From: Aminipila sp963524205
GTDB lineage: Bacteria; Bacillota; Clostridia; Peptostreptococcales; Anaerovoracaceae
Assembly: GCA_963524205.1 (NCBI GenBank)
Contig: CAURED010000007.1
Span: 109,686 to 173,685 of the forward strand
Reading direction: 5' to 3'
Length of the DNA: 64,000 bases
Of the stretch, positions 42,840 to 51,838 are shown piece after piece. Numbering within the stretch: the first letter of the stretch is position 1; every line of letters begins with the position of its first letter. The translations under genes and the position numbers were made by a program. The notes under the pieces were generated by a model, which searched no databases, had not been told where the DNA came from, and saw only the letters and a program-made list of their open reading frames with translations.

Positions 42840-43838
42840 ATGAATTCACAAACGAGTGTTCAGGAAAACATTTATACAGTATCCACGTCACCTCACATTA
42901 GAAGTAATGACTCAATACAAAAAATAATGTGGAATGTTAATCTGGCTTTAGCTCCTGCAGCAATATTCGGGATTATCTATTTTGGGCCATCCGCTCTTAT
43001 AAATATACTTGTTAGTATTGTAGCTGCCGTAATTTCAGAATACATAGTACAGAAAATAAGAAAAGTTAAAGTTACAATTTCTGATGGAAGTGCATTTATC
43101 ACAGGTCTTCTACTTGCAATGTGCCTTCCTCCCAATATACCTTATTACATGACAGCATTAGGCTCTGCTTTTGCAATAATAATAGCAAAGCATTCAATGG
43201 GCGGTTTAGGTTTTAATATCTTTAATCCTGCGCATATAGGAAGGGCAGCTTTAATGGTATCGTGGCCTGTAGCCATGACTACCTGGCCTATTATGACTGC
43301 AAGCACGGATGCTGTATCAAGCGCTACACCTTTATCCGTATTAAAATTGCAAGGATATTCAAGCCTTGTTGATCTTTTCGGAAGCAAGGCTGAGTTATAT
43401 AAGGCTATGCTCCTTGGAACAAGAAGTGGAAGTATAGGTGAAACCTGTACAGTTCTGCTTGTCCTTGGTGGATTGTATTTGATATATAAACACATAATTA
43501 ATTGGCAAATCCCGGCTTGCATGATCGGCACCGTAGCATTATTGACTTGGATTTTCGGCCCAGAGGGTTTATTTACAGGAGATCCTGTTTTTCATATGAT
43601 GGCTGGCGGTCTCATAATAGGTGCGTTCTTCATGGCAACAGACATGGTTACCATTCCAATTACTAAAAAAGGTCAAATCATTTTTGCAGTGGGATGCGGA
43701 ATACTGACTACCTTAATTAGATTAGTGGGTGGATACCCCGAAGGTGTATGCTATTCAATTTTGCTTATGAACTGCGTAACGCCATTAATAGATAGGATTG
43801 TTAAACCTAGGATATATGGTGCAGGAGGTGGTAAATAA
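42840..43838 (+). CDS. rnfD: Rnf complex subunit D
   Basis: A 332-residue integral membrane subunit. ATG at 42840 follows AAGGGGGGAAG; an in-frame ATG at 42723 lies inside rnfC and is rejected. TSPHIRSNDSIQKIMWNVNLALAPA is the usual start. SSATPLSVLKLQG near residue 165 holds the Thr expected to carry covalent FMN, and HMMAGGLIIGAFFMATDMVT is also conserved. It ends one base into rnfG. Confidence 0.94.
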   Translation: MNSQTSVQENIYTVSTSPHIRSNDSIQKIMWNVNLALAPAAIFGIIYFGPSALINILVSIVAAVISEYIVQKIRKVKVTISDGSAFITGLLLAMCLPPNIPYYMTALGSAFAIIIAKHSMGGLGFNIFNPAHIGRAALMVSWPVAMTTWPIMTASTDAVSSATPLSVLKLQGYSSLVDLFGSKAELYKAMLLGTRSGSIGETCTVLLVLGGLYLIYKHIINWQIPACMIGTVALLTWIFGPEGLFTGDPVFHMMAGGLIIGAFFMATDMVTIPITKKGQIIFAVGCGILTTLIRLVGGYPEGVCYSILLMNCVTPLIDRIVKPRIYGAGGGK

Positions 43839-44401
43839 TGTCTGAAATGCATGAAGAAAAAACATATTCCATTTTCCAAATAGCAATGAATCTTACTATA
43901 GCCTGTTTGATTTCGGGCATAATTATCGCAGGCACATACTATATCACCAATCCTTCAGCGGTGAAAAACGCTGAATTATTAGTACAGAAATCCATGCAGG
44001 AATTAGTGAAAGATGCAGATAACTTTCAGCCTGTGGATGGAAAAACTGATTGGTATGCAGCTGAAAAAGGCGGTGAAATAATCGCTTATGTTGTACCTGC
44101 TGAGTCAAAGGGATATGGCGGAGCCATAAAGATGCTGGTAGCAGTTTCAAAGGAGGGAACAGTCGTTGACTATAGTATAACCAGTGCAAATGAAACCCCC
44201 GGACTTGGCACAAATGCAGCAGAGGAAGATTTCCGAAGTGAATTTTGGGGAAAAACTTCTGATGCTTTAATCGTGGTGAAGGATCCGACAAATACTAAGA
44301 ACATCCAGGCAATGACAGGCGCAACGATTTCCAGTAGAGCTGTGACAAAAGGTGTCAAGGAAGCCGTAGATGAAGTTGTGGAATTTACGGAGGGAAAATA
44401 A
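43838..44401 (+). CDS. rnfG: Rnf complex subunit G
   Basis: A 187-residue subunit with one N-terminal membrane helix (about residues 11-32) and an extracytoplasmic FMN domain. KGYGGAIKMLVAVSKEGTVVDYSITSANETPGLG and TGATISSRAVTKGV are hallmarks; the Thr in SGAT-like TGAT takes covalent FMN. The GTG-free ATG start overlaps rnfD by one base. Confidence 0.94.
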   Translation: MSEMHEEKTYSIFQIAMNLTIACLISGIIIAGTYYITNPSAVKNAELLVQKSMQELVKDADNFQPVDGKTDWYAAEKGGEIIAYVVPAESKGYGGAIKMLVAVSKEGTVVDYSITSANETPGLGTNAAEEDFRSEFWGKTSDALIVVKDPTNTKNIQAMTGATISSRAVTKGVKEAVDEVVEFTEGK

Positions 44402-44402
44402 T

Positions 44403-45023
44403 ATGGGAAATTTATGGAAGATATTTTCTAAAGGATTAATTGATGAAAATCCAATATTTGTATTAGCACTTAGTCTTTGCCCTGCATTGGCTGTTACTTC
44501 AAGCGTAAAAACAGCAATGACAATGGGATTATCTGTAATGTTTGTTATTACTGCCAATAATGTTGTTGTATCACTGATACGTAAATTGGTCAATCCAAAA
44601 GTGCGTGTGCCGGTGTATATTACTTCAATAGCAACCATTGTAACAGTAATACAACTTGTGTTGCAGGCGTATGCGCCGACACTCTATAAAGCATTGGGTA
44701 TATATCTGGCACTGATAGTCGTATTTGCTATAATTTTGGCAAGAGCTGAAGTGTTTGCATCTAAGAACAGGGTGATTCCTTCTTTCTTTGACGGACTTGG
44801 AATGGGTTGTGGCTTCACACTTGCGATGTTAGCTATAAGCATAATCAGAGAAATCCTTGGGAACGGAACACTTTTAGGTCATCAGATTTTAGGCTCTGGG
44901 TACAATGCCCCATTAATTATGATTTTGCCAGCAGGCGCTTTCATACTTATCGGTTATATGATAGGTGCAATAAATCTTTATAACCAAAGAAAAGAAAAAA
45001 AGTTAAAGGAGCGTGATGCATAA
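44403..45023 (+). CDS. rnfE: Rnf complex subunit E
   Basis: A 206-residue membrane subunit with about six helices. ATG at 44403 follows GGAGGG and matches the family start MGNLWKIFSKGLIDENPIFVLALSLCPALAVT. The in-frame ATG at 44370 lies within rnfG. RnfE and RnfA are homologous, inverted membrane partners that hold a central iron-sulfur site. Confidence 0.94.
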   Translation: MGNLWKIFSKGLIDENPIFVLALSLCPALAVTSSVKTAMTMGLSVMFVITANNVVVSLIRKLVNPKVRVPVYITSIATIVTVIQLVLQAYAPTLYKALGIYLALIVVFAIILARAEVFASKNRVIPSFFDGLGMGCGFTLAMLAISIIREILGNGTLLGHQILGSGYNAPLIMILPAGAFILIGYMIGAINLYNQRKEKKLKERDA

Positions 45024-45604
45024 TGGCGGGTTATTTGACATTGTTTGTAAGTGCAGCTGTTGTAAACAACTTTGTATTAACTAGGTTTTTAGGGCTGTGT
45101 ATCTTTTTTGGCGTTTCAAAAAAGCTGGATGCTTCTATAGGAATGGGAATGGCGGTCACGGCCGTAATTACACTTAGCTCTATGCTTGCTTGGGCCGTTT
45201 ATACTTTTGTTCTGGTTCCGTTTGAATTGGTTTTCTTAAAGACCGTTGTTTTTGTTCTTCTTATAGCAAGCTTTGTTCAGTTATTGGAAATGATCATAAA
45301 AAAAATGGCGCCAGCATTGTACGGCATGTGGGGTATTTATCTCCTTTTGATTGCAACAAATTGTGTTGTTTTAGGTGTACCTCTACTCAATGCTGAATCA
45401 AATTACACATTCGTGCAAAGTGTTGTCAATGCTTTGGGTTCTGGTGTCGGTTTTGCACTTGCTATCATACTTATGGCAAGTCTCCGTGAAAAGTTAGAAT
45501 ATGCAGATGTACCAAAAGCGATTCAGGGAATGGGCGTGGCGTTTATTTTAGCTGGCATGTTAGCCCTTGCGTTCCTTGGCTTCGCAGGAATGATTAGCGT
45601 ATAG
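45023..45604 (+). CDS. rnfA: Rnf complex subunit A
   Basis: A 193-residue membrane subunit with about six helices. LFVSAAVVNNFVLTRFLGLCIFFGVSKK at the start contains the conserved Cys of RnfA; APALYGMWGIYLLLIATNCVVLGV carries the second. It overlaps rnfE by one base. Confidence 0.95.
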   Translation: MAGYLTLFVSAAVVNNFVLTRFLGLCIFFGVSKKLDASIGMGMAVTAVITLSSMLAWAVYTFVLVPFELVFLKTVVFVLLIASFVQLLEMIIKKMAPALYGMWGIYLLLIATNCVVLGVPLLNAESNYTFVQSVVNALGSGVGFALAIILMASLREKLEYADVPKAIQGMGVAFILAGMLALAFLGFAGMISV

Positions 45605-45619
45605 AAGGGACTTGAGAAT

Positions 45620-46423
45620 ATGAAGATTTCATTAATGATTTTAATTGTCATGGGATTGGTCGGATTAATATTTGGTTTTGTACTTGCCGTTGCTAACAGA
45701 AAATTTTCCATAAAAGTAAATCCACTCATCCATATCGTTGAAGATGTACTTCCAAAAGGGCAGTGTGGGGCTTGTGGTTATGCAGGATGCATGGCATATG
45801 CTGAGGCAGTTGTATTGAACCCAGAAGTTGCACCAAACTTATGCATTCCGGGCAAGGCGCCTGTGGCAGATAAGATAGCAGAACTTACTGGTAAGACTGC
45901 TGAAGAAGTTGAGCCAAGAATTGCACATATATGCTGCTCTGGTGGAACGGATAATGCAACGATTAAATTCGTTTATACAGGAATACAGGACTGCACAGCG
46001 GCAAGTTTAGTGCAGGAAGGGCCTAAAGGCTGCAGATATGGTTGCCTTGGCTTTGGATCATGTGTAAATGTATGCCCATTTGATGCATTATCCATGGGCG
46101 AAAATGGTTTGCCTGTTGTAAATGCGAAGAAATGTACTGGTTGCGGCGCATGTGAAAAAGCTTGTCCGAAAAAAGTGATACATATGTTACCGCTTGATTC
46201 ACATGTAAAAGTGGTCTGCAATTCAAAAGATAAAGGCAATGTTGCCCGTAAACTTTGTACGGCTGCTTGCGTGGGCTGTGGGATTTGTGCTAAGAATTGC
46301 AGTTATGAAGCTATAAAGATTGAAAACAATCTTGCTGTTGTTGATTCAAAAATATGTACAGAAAAATGTACTGAGGTGACTTGCATAGTAAAATGTCCGA
46401 CAAAGGCAATCAAGGGAAAATAA
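45620..46423 (+). CDS. rnfB: Rnf complex subunit B
   Basis: A 267-residue ferredoxin-accepting subunit. One membrane helix (residues 3-24) is followed by GQCGACGYAGCMAYAEA, a 4Fe-4S motif typical of RnfB, and then by several ferredoxin motifs: CLGFGSCVNVCPFD, CTGCGACEKACPKK, CVGCGICAKNCSYE and CTEKCTEVTCIVKCP. It ends the CDGEAB core. Confidence 0.95.
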   Translation: MKISLMILIVMGLVGLIFGFVLAVANRKFSIKVNPLIHIVEDVLPKGQCGACGYAGCMAYAEAVVLNPEVAPNLCIPGKAPVADKIAELTGKTAEEVEPRIAHICCSGGTDNATIKFVYTGIQDCTAASLVQEGPKGCRYGCLGFGSCVNVCPFDALSMGENGLPVVNAKKCTGCGACEKACPKKVIHMLPLDSHVKVVCNSKDKGNVARKLCTAACVGCGICAKNCSYEAIKIENNLAVVDSKICTEKCTEVTCIVKCPTKAIKGK

Positions 46424-46472
46424 CTGACCGGGTAGTTGTGTCGTAAGCGACAGCAGCAAAAAGGAGGTTAAT

Positions 46473-46721
46473 ATGAGGGCAAACAAAACTACAAACATGC
46501 TATTAGCTGCTTTTATGCTTTTTATTTTTCCGATAATTTCTGTAATATTGGGAGTTTTTTTAGGAGGATATATAGGAGAGTCTATTGGTGCTGCTAATAA
46601 AATATCTCAGATAATAGGAGGAATATTAGCTTTTATTATAGCGGTGTTAGTAATAAAAATATTTGACAAACATGCAAATGTGGATGAAAATGCTGAAAAA
46701 ATTCATTGGGATGATTTGTAA
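46473..46721 (+). CDS. Short RseC-like membrane protein
   Basis: An 82-residue protein with two hydrophobic segments (about 8-32 and 42-62). Its text ISQIIGGILAFIIAVLVIKIFDKHA parallels RIIGGIVAFVLAGILIKLFDRHV of the RseC-family gene at 41030. It lacks the Cys-containing N-terminal domain. It starts after AAGGAGG, 49 bases past rnfB, so it belongs to the rnf operon. Confidence 0.7.
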   Translation: MRANKTTNMLLAAFMLFIFPIISVILGVFLGGYIGESIGAANKISQIIGGILAFIIAVLVIKIFDKHANVDENAEKIHWDDL

Positions 46722-46739
46722 AACAATTAAAAGTAAACT

Positions 46740-46780
46740 AAAAGGACTGAACCATGTTTGATACAAGTTCAGTCCTTTTT
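46740..46780. terminator. Terminator of the rnf operon
   Basis: A perfect 13-bp stem (AAAAGGACTGAAC with GTTCAGTCCTTTT), followed by T on both strands. It separates the rnf operon from the converging diguanylate cyclase gene. Confidence 0.87.
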
Positions 46781-46786
46781 ATTGCA

Positions 46787-48382
46787 TTAAATGTTGATAT
46801 TATTCCAAAAGGAATATCGGCTTTTACCTAAATGTTTTGACTCATATAAAGCTACATCTGCTCTTTTAAATAAATCATTAAAATTTAATTTATCATTTAT
46901 ATTAATTACTATTCCAATACTGACAGATGCATCTTGAAGTGTAGTTGAACCGCATATTTTGGTTTTAAATTCATCTATTATTATCTGGGCATAGCCTTTT
47001 ATAATATTTTCATCTGCAACATCTATAAGAATGACCAGAAATTCATCTCCACCTAAGCGGAAAATATTATTACCTGGAAATATGCTTAGAAGAATATTTG
47101 AAAAGCCAACTAAAATCTGATCGCCTTCAGCATGTCCGTACTGATCATTAATATGCTTAAAATCATCAAGATCTATAAGCATAAATGTTGTTTGATGCAG
47201 GCAAGGATGCTGTCTGAGAAAATTGGCTAATCCCCGTCTGTTGTTTAGTTTTGTCAGATAGTCTGTATTTGCAGCTCGTATGAGCTTATTTTCATAATTA
47301 TCTTCAAAAGTAACATCAATATGAAAATATATGTATCCTGAAATTTCACCAAAAACATCAATTATTTTTTCTTTTTGAATCCTAAAGATTTTATGGTCTC
47401 CATGTAAATATAGACCTCTTTTAGTTTTGTGAAAGCTCCAATTCTTTCTTTTGGCTATCTCAGTATATTTTCTTTGAAAAGAATTTAAAGTCTCACCAAT
47501 CAAATCAGACTTTTCAAGAGAAAATAGATCCAAATATCTATTGTTTGCATTAAGAATAGTACGATTTTTATCTGTAATTAAAATAGCAAAGGGAATGTTT
47601 TGAATTAAAATGTCCAATTCAATCTGAATGTTTTTTAAATCAGTAACATCACGAGCTATTCCAACAGTTCCCATAGCTTCACCGAAATCGTCAAATATAG
47701 GCGATTTATATGTTTTGAATTGACGCATTTCATTGTTGCATTTAACTTTTTCATCAAAAAGAAATGTTTTCTTCTCTTTTAAAACAATTTCTTCTGTTTC
47801 CAAACATACATATTCCCCTTTTTCATATTCTTCAGGTTCAAGTCCCCAAATATAATAATGTCCACGGCCCGTTATATCTTCTTTGGCTTTGCCTACTGTT
47901 TTGCAAAAGCTCTGATTTACTTTCAGGTGGGCACCCTTGACATCTTTATACCAGATTAAATCAGGTAGAGAATCTATTGTTGTATCTAAGTATTTCTGTG
48001 TAAGTTGAAAATCTTTTGCCTGCTTAAGCTGTTTCTGGATTTTGTTAAAGTAAAATTTGATTAAATCTTCATTGAGGGGCTTGGTCCAGATTTCATCCAT
48101 CAGGTTGTAAGCATTACAGTCAAATGATGTAATGTCTTGCTTTTCAGCGCACATAATAAGTAAAGCACTATCTTTTTTTAGTGAATATAAGTTGTGTAAG
48201 TATTCAGTTTTATAAGGCATATCTAATATAATAATGTCGCTGCCTGTAAAAACAGATTTAGATATTTCTTCATATCTATTAATGATATGTTCAAACCTTT
48301 CTAGTGGAGAAATACCTTTTAAAACATTAAATATAAGATTATTGTCACTATAAATAGTTATATTTAAGGAACACTTATACAT
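46787..48382 (-). CDS. PAS-PAS-GGDEF diguanylate cyclase
   Basis: A 531-residue signalling protein without membrane segments. Residues 1-115 look like a degenerate receiver-type domain (IIILDMPYKTEYLHNLY). Two PAS domains follow (TIDSLPDLIWYKDVKGAHLKVN, and QNIPFAILITDKNRTILNANNRYLDLF). The C-terminal GGDEF domain has ANTDYLTKLNNRRGL, MLIDLDDFKHINDQYGHAEGD and the intact active loop RLGGDEFL. The RxxD inhibitory site that usually precedes the loop is replaced by FPGN. It probably makes cyclic di-GMP in response to a signal bound by the PAS domains. Confidence 0.9.
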   Translation of the reverse strand: MYKCSLNITIYSDNNLIFNVLKGISPLERFEHIINRYEEISKSVFTGSDIIILDMPYKTEYLHNLYSLKKDSALLIMCAEKQDITSFDCNAYNLMDEIWTKPLNEDLIKFYFNKIQKQLKQAKDFQLTQKYLDTTIDSLPDLIWYKDVKGAHLKVNQSFCKTVGKAKEDITGRGHYYIWGLEPEEYEKGEYVCLETEEIVLKEKKTFLFDEKVKCNNEMRQFKTYKSPIFDDFGEAMGTVGIARDVTDLKNIQIELDILIQNIPFAILITDKNRTILNANNRYLDLFSLEKSDLIGETLNSFQRKYTEIAKRKNWSFHKTKRGLYLHGDHKIFRIQKEKIIDVFGEISGYIYFHIDVTFEDNYENKLIRAANTDYLTKLNNRRGLANFLRQHPCLHQTTFMLIDLDDFKHINDQYGHAEGDQILVGFSNILLSIFPGNNIFRLGGDEFLVILIDVADENIIKGYAQIIIDEFKTKICGSTTLQDASVSIGIVININDKLNFNDLFKRADVALYESKHLGKSRYSFWNNINI

Positions 48383-48581
48383 AAATTTTAGCCCTCACTT
48401 TTGTGGTGTTTCTTATAATAAATTTAAATTATATAAAGAGCATTATAACATATTTTCCGAAATATTTGGACAATAATTATTCAATTGAAGTAAATATTTC
48501 AATGTGATAGACTATAAGTACCAAATAATTACAAAAAACTTAGGATTTTTATAAATATATATACTAATGTTAGGAGATTAT

Positions 48582-49046
48582 ATGTCAATAGAAGAGATTT
48601 TTAAGCAACAAGACTTAGAGAAAAATATTAAAAAAACTATGGAAAGAATTAAAGAGCAGCCTGGCAGATTAAATGATATGATGAATATAGAGTTTGCAGA
48701 ATGTAATGCAGTGCAAAGAACGATTACATTTGAACTTCCTTTATTTGATTGGCAAATGAATCCAAATGATGTTCTGCATGGGGGCATTACCGCGACTATG
48801 ATGGATTTATCTTTAGGATTGTTTGCAAATTGTATCTGCAGGCAGATTGGAGGATTCTTTTCTCCTACTGTAAGTTTAAACATTAATTATTTACAGCCTA
48901 TTCTTTTAAAAGATAAGGTTATAATAAAAGCACAATTAGTATCTTCAGGTCGTTCACTGTTGACTTTAAATGGAGAAGCTAGAGTAAAGGGTAGTAATCA
49001 AATAGTTGCAACCGCTTCTGCGACTTATAAAGTTATGAGGAAATAA
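48582..49046 (+). CDS. PaaI-family hotdog thioesterase
   Basis: A 154-residue hotdog-fold protein. ATG at 48582 is used because TTAGGAGA lies 7 bases upstream; the in-frame ATG at 48567 overlaps that site. NDVLHGGITATMMDLSLG contains the HGG and acidic residue of PaaI-type thioesterases. SLNINYLQPILLKDKVIIKAQLVSSGRSL follows the usual central sheet. It should hydrolyse an acyl-CoA; the acyl group is unknown. Confidence 0.85.
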   Translation: MSIEEIFKQQDLEKNIKKTMERIKEQPGRLNDMMNIEFAECNAVQRTITFELPLFDWQMNPNDVLHGGITATMMDLSLGLFANCICRQIGGFFSPTVSLNINYLQPILLKDKVIIKAQLVSSGRSLLTLNGEARVKGSNQIVATASATYKVMRK

Positions 49047-49116
49047 GATTTTGTGATATACTAGGTGTATGAATTTTTAAACTATATAAATTAATCATAT
49101 ATGGGAGGAATGTAAT

Positions 49117-49662
49117 ATGTTAGAGCAGATTAAAAATGAAGCAAAAGCAGCTGCAGAACAGTTGTGTGAAGGTGCGAATTTGCAGAAGGGTGCGATCGTA
49201 GTAATCGGCTGTTCATCCAGTGAAGTTGAAGGCTGTAAAATAGGAAGCAATTCAAATCCTGAAGTGGCTAAAGCTATTTTTACTGGTATATATGAAGTTT
49301 TAAATCCAAAGGGAATTTATCTTGCAGCCCAATGTTGTGAACATCTAAACAGAGCTATTATTGTAGAACGAGAAGTAGCTAATGATGACGCTATTGTAAA
49401 TGTTGTTCCCCAGCCAAAAGCAGGAGGATCCTTTGCAACAGCCGCATATAGCACTTTTAAAAATCCTGTAGCTGTTGAACAAATAAAGGCCGATGCAGGG
49501 CTTGATATAGGTGGAACTCTTATAGGCATGCATCTTAAGAAAGTTGCAGTTCCGCTTAGAATTGAGACAAAGCACATTGGAAATGCAATCGTACTTGCAG
49601 CAAGAACCCGTCGTAAATTTGTCGGGGGCCAAAGAGCTGTATATGACGATAATTTGATGTAA
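49117..49662 (+). CDS. DUF436 (TIGR01440/YwlG) family protein
   Basis: A 181-residue protein of a conserved but uncharacterised family. Diagnostic stretches are VVIGCSSSEVEGCKIGSNSN, AAQCCEHLNRAIIVEREVA, VVPQPKAGGSFATAAY and IGGTLIGMHLKKVAVPLR. The conserved Cys residues might be catalytic, but no reaction is known. GGGAGGAA precedes the ATG, and a terminator follows. Confidence 0.88.
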   Translation: MLEQIKNEAKAAAEQLCEGANLQKGAIVVIGCSSSEVEGCKIGSNSNPEVAKAIFTGIYEVLNPKGIYLAAQCCEHLNRAIIVEREVANDDAIVNVVPQPKAGGSFATAAYSTFKNPVAVEQIKADAGLDIGGTLIGMHLKKVAVPLRIETKHIGNAIVLAARTRRKFVGGQRAVYDDNLM

Positions 49663-49672
49663 AGAAATATTG

Positions 49673-49709
49673 AAAGGCAGTCTGCTTCAGTTGAAGTGAC
49701 TGCCTTTCT
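49673..49709 (+). terminator. Terminator after DUF436 gene
   Basis: A 10-bp perfect stem (AAAGGCAGTC with GACTGCCTTT) and a short T-rich tail. Confidence 0.75.
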
Positions 49710-49749
49710 TACTGTCAGGGATGATATGTGAAAGCAGAAAAAATCTGCC

Positions 49750-50058
49750 TTAGCTTTGCTTAAAAGATGCACACTCTGTACCAGTATAACCATGATTAAT
49801 GGAAATAGAGCTTGCTGTACAATTTTTATTTTGGTTAAAGACACATCTATGTGCATCACAGTCAACACTTAATGATTGGTTAGGTGAGTCATATTGAACT
49901 CCACTGGTCATTTGGTTTTGTGTTCTTTCTGTGAACGACCCACAACCGGTGTCTGAACTGGTATGAGCAGTTTCTCCCTTTACATGAATAGAAGGTCTGC
50001 AGCAATACCCCTTGCTATTACTTGAACATACATTAACATTACATTGTAGTGTAGTCAT
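49750..50058 (-). CDS. DUF1540 protein with two Cys-rich repeats
   Basis: A 102-residue protein with two DUF1540 units: residues 4-42 (CNVNVCSSNSKGYCCRPSI...GCGSF) and residues 65-99 (CDAHRCVFNQNKNCTASSI...ECASF). Each unit has four Cys able to bind a metal. ATG at 50058 is used because AAAGGTGG lies 7-8 bases upstream; the in-frame ATG at 50097 is too far. DUF1540 proteins are common in spore formers and of unknown function. Confidence 0.85.
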   Translation of the reverse strand: MTTLQCNVNVCSSNSKGYCCRPSIHVKGETAHTSSDTGCGSFTERTQNQMTSGVQYDSPNQSLSVDCDAHRCVFNQNKNCTASSISINHGYTGTECASFKQS

Positions 50059-50157
50059 AAGTTTACCACCTTTCTTTTTATTACTTATTGTATTCAAGCT
50101 AGGCCAAATTATTCAAAAAAGAAAAAAAATTCTAAAAAATGTTTAAGAATTTCACTA

Positions 50158-50222
50158 TGTCGAATTTTGTCTAAATACGGAGAAGCATTTTTCTTGGAAT
50201 AGAAGCTCATAAGAGATATACT
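50158..50222 (+). promoter_or_regulatory. Promoter with tandem Spo0A-like boxes, copy A
   Basis: TGTCGAA (50158-50164) and TGTCTAA (50168-50174) lie 10 bases apart, resembling tandem Spo0A boxes. TTGGAA (50194-50199), a 17-base spacer and TATACT (50217-50222) form the core promoter. The same 65-base layout, with identical spacing, recurs at 54298-54362. The downstream gene starts at 50302. Confidence 0.65.
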
Positions 50223-50301
50223 AAAATATACGGCTAAAATAAGGGAATTGGGGAGCTGGCTAGAATAAAAGTAAAAGCTAGTTTAAAAAGGAGAGATTAA
50301 T

Positions 50302-51036
50302 ATGAATGATTTTAACAACCAAATTGAGAACATCGATAACAATGAAATTGACAACAACGAAAATTCTATTGTAGAAACTGAAGCAAATAATGATTCAGAC
50401 ACACAGGAAAAAATGAATCCGTGGTTCAGTATGTGGACTAAACCAAGTAAAACTATGAGGTATATCATTAATGATAATCCAAGGAAATATATTATTCCAT
50501 TAGCTATGATTTATGGAGTGCTAACAGCTTTAGATAAAGCTAGTTTAAAATCCATGGGAGATACGTTCTCGTTTTGGAGTATTTTATTAATAGCAATTGT
50601 TGGTGGAAGTATTGGTGGAATTTGCTATGTATATTTAGATGCTATATTATTGAGATGGACAGGAACGTGGATTGGTGGAAAGGGCTCAACAGAACATATA
50701 AGGGCAGCAATAACTTGGGGCTCAATTCCATACATAATAGTTTCAGTTCTCTGGATTCCAGAGTTAATTTTATATGGTGAAGAATTGTTTACAACTGCTA
50801 CACCGACGATTGATGCTAGTATATCATTAAGTATGCTTTTAATTGCACTAGGTATGATAGAATTTGTTTTTTCAATATGGAGTGTCATTGTAGGCTTAAA
50901 ATGCTTAGGAGAAGTTCAAGGCTTTTCTGCATGGAAAGCTTTAGGAAATTCAATTTTAGCTGGATTAGTTATTTTGGTTCCTGTCATTATTGTTATTATT
51001 TTAATTGTTATAACAATAGGCGGTGCAAGTATTTAG
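50302..51036 (+). CDS. Yip1-domain membrane protein
   Basis: A 244-residue protein. The first 35 residues are acidic and Asn/Glu-rich, likely unstructured and cytosolic. Then NPWFSMWTKPSKTMRYIINDNPRKY leads into about five membrane segments of the Yip1 family, with ITWGSIPYIIVSVLW and LKCLGEVQGFSAWKALGNSI. The function of bacterial Yip1 proteins is unknown. It is followed 12 bases later by an ABC transporter ATPase, so it is probably part of that transporter operon. Confidence 0.78.
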   Translation: MNDFNNQIENIDNNEIDNNENSIVETEANNDSDTQEKMNPWFSMWTKPSKTMRYIINDNPRKYIIPLAMIYGVLTALDKASLKSMGDTFSFWSILLIAIVGGSIGGICYVYLDAILLRWTGTWIGGKGSTEHIRAAITWGSIPYIIVSVLWIPELILYGEELFTTATPTIDASISLSMLLIALGMIEFVFSIWSVIVGLKCLGEVQGFSAWKALGNSILAGLVILVPVIIVIILIVITIGGASI

Positions 51037-51048
51037 GAGGATAAATTC

Positions 51049-51837
51049 ATGAATTCATTAAGTGAATCAGTGATTTCTATTAAAAACTTGAAAATGAACT
51101 TTGGAGACAAGCAGGTTTTAAAAGGAATTAACCTAGAGATACAAAGTGGTCAAATCATTGGATACATAGGCCCTAATGGGGCAGGAAAAAGCACAACAGT
51201 AAAAATTTTATTAGGAATCCTGGAAGGGTTTCAAGGTGAAGTTAAGGTGTTTGGGGATGACATATCTTCAGGAAGTATTGAATATAAGAAAAAAATTGGT
51301 TATGTGCCAGAAACAGCTGAGATGTATGACACCCTTACGGCACAGGAATACCTTACCTTTATTGGCGAGTTATACGGCATGGACTTCGAAATTGTTGATA
51401 AAAAAGCGCAAAGGCTGGTTTCTCTATTTGGTATAGGGGATGTTTACAATTCAAGAATTTCTTCATTTTCAAAGGGTATGAAACAAAAAGTGCTTATTAT
51501 TGCAAGCCTTCTTCATAACCCAGATATTTTATTTTTTGACGAACCTCTAAGTGGACTAGACGCAAACAGCGTAATGATTTTTAAGGAGATTATTACAGAG
51601 CTTGCAGCTCAAGGAAAGACAATCTTCTATTCATCACATATCATGGAAGTCGTAGAAAAAATCAGCGATCGGATTATTCTTATTAATGGTGGTCAGATTG
51701 TAGCAGACGGCACGTTTTCAGAACTTCAGAAAAAAAGTAGTGAGGGTTCACTTGAAGAGATATTTAATCAGCTGACAGGGTTTAATCAGTATAAGGAAAT
51801 TGCTTCTGATTTTATTTCAGTTCTGAAAGAGGCATAA
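51049..51837 (+). CDS. ABC transporter ATP-binding protein
   Basis: A 262-residue ATPase. Walker A is GPNGAGKSTT (about 42-51), the signature is SSFSKGMKQKVLI (a variant of LSGGQ), Walker B is DILFFDEPLSGLD, and SSHIMEVVE holds the switch His. This is the type paired with ABC-2 style permeases for export. It lies between the Yip1 protein and a large permease, with one base separating it from the latter. Confidence 0.9.
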   Translation: MNSLSESVISIKNLKMNFGDKQVLKGINLEIQSGQIIGYIGPNGAGKSTTVKILLGILEGFQGEVKVFGDDISSGSIEYKKKIGYVPETAEMYDTLTAQEYLTFIGELYGMDFEIVDKKAQRLVSLFGIGDVYNSRISSFSKGMKQKVLIIASLLHNPDILFFDEPLSGLDANSVMIFKEIITELAAQGKTIFYSSHIMEVVEKISDRIILINGGQIVADGTFSELQKKSSEGSLEEIFNQLTGFNQYKEIASDFISVLKEA

Positions 51838-51838
51838 T

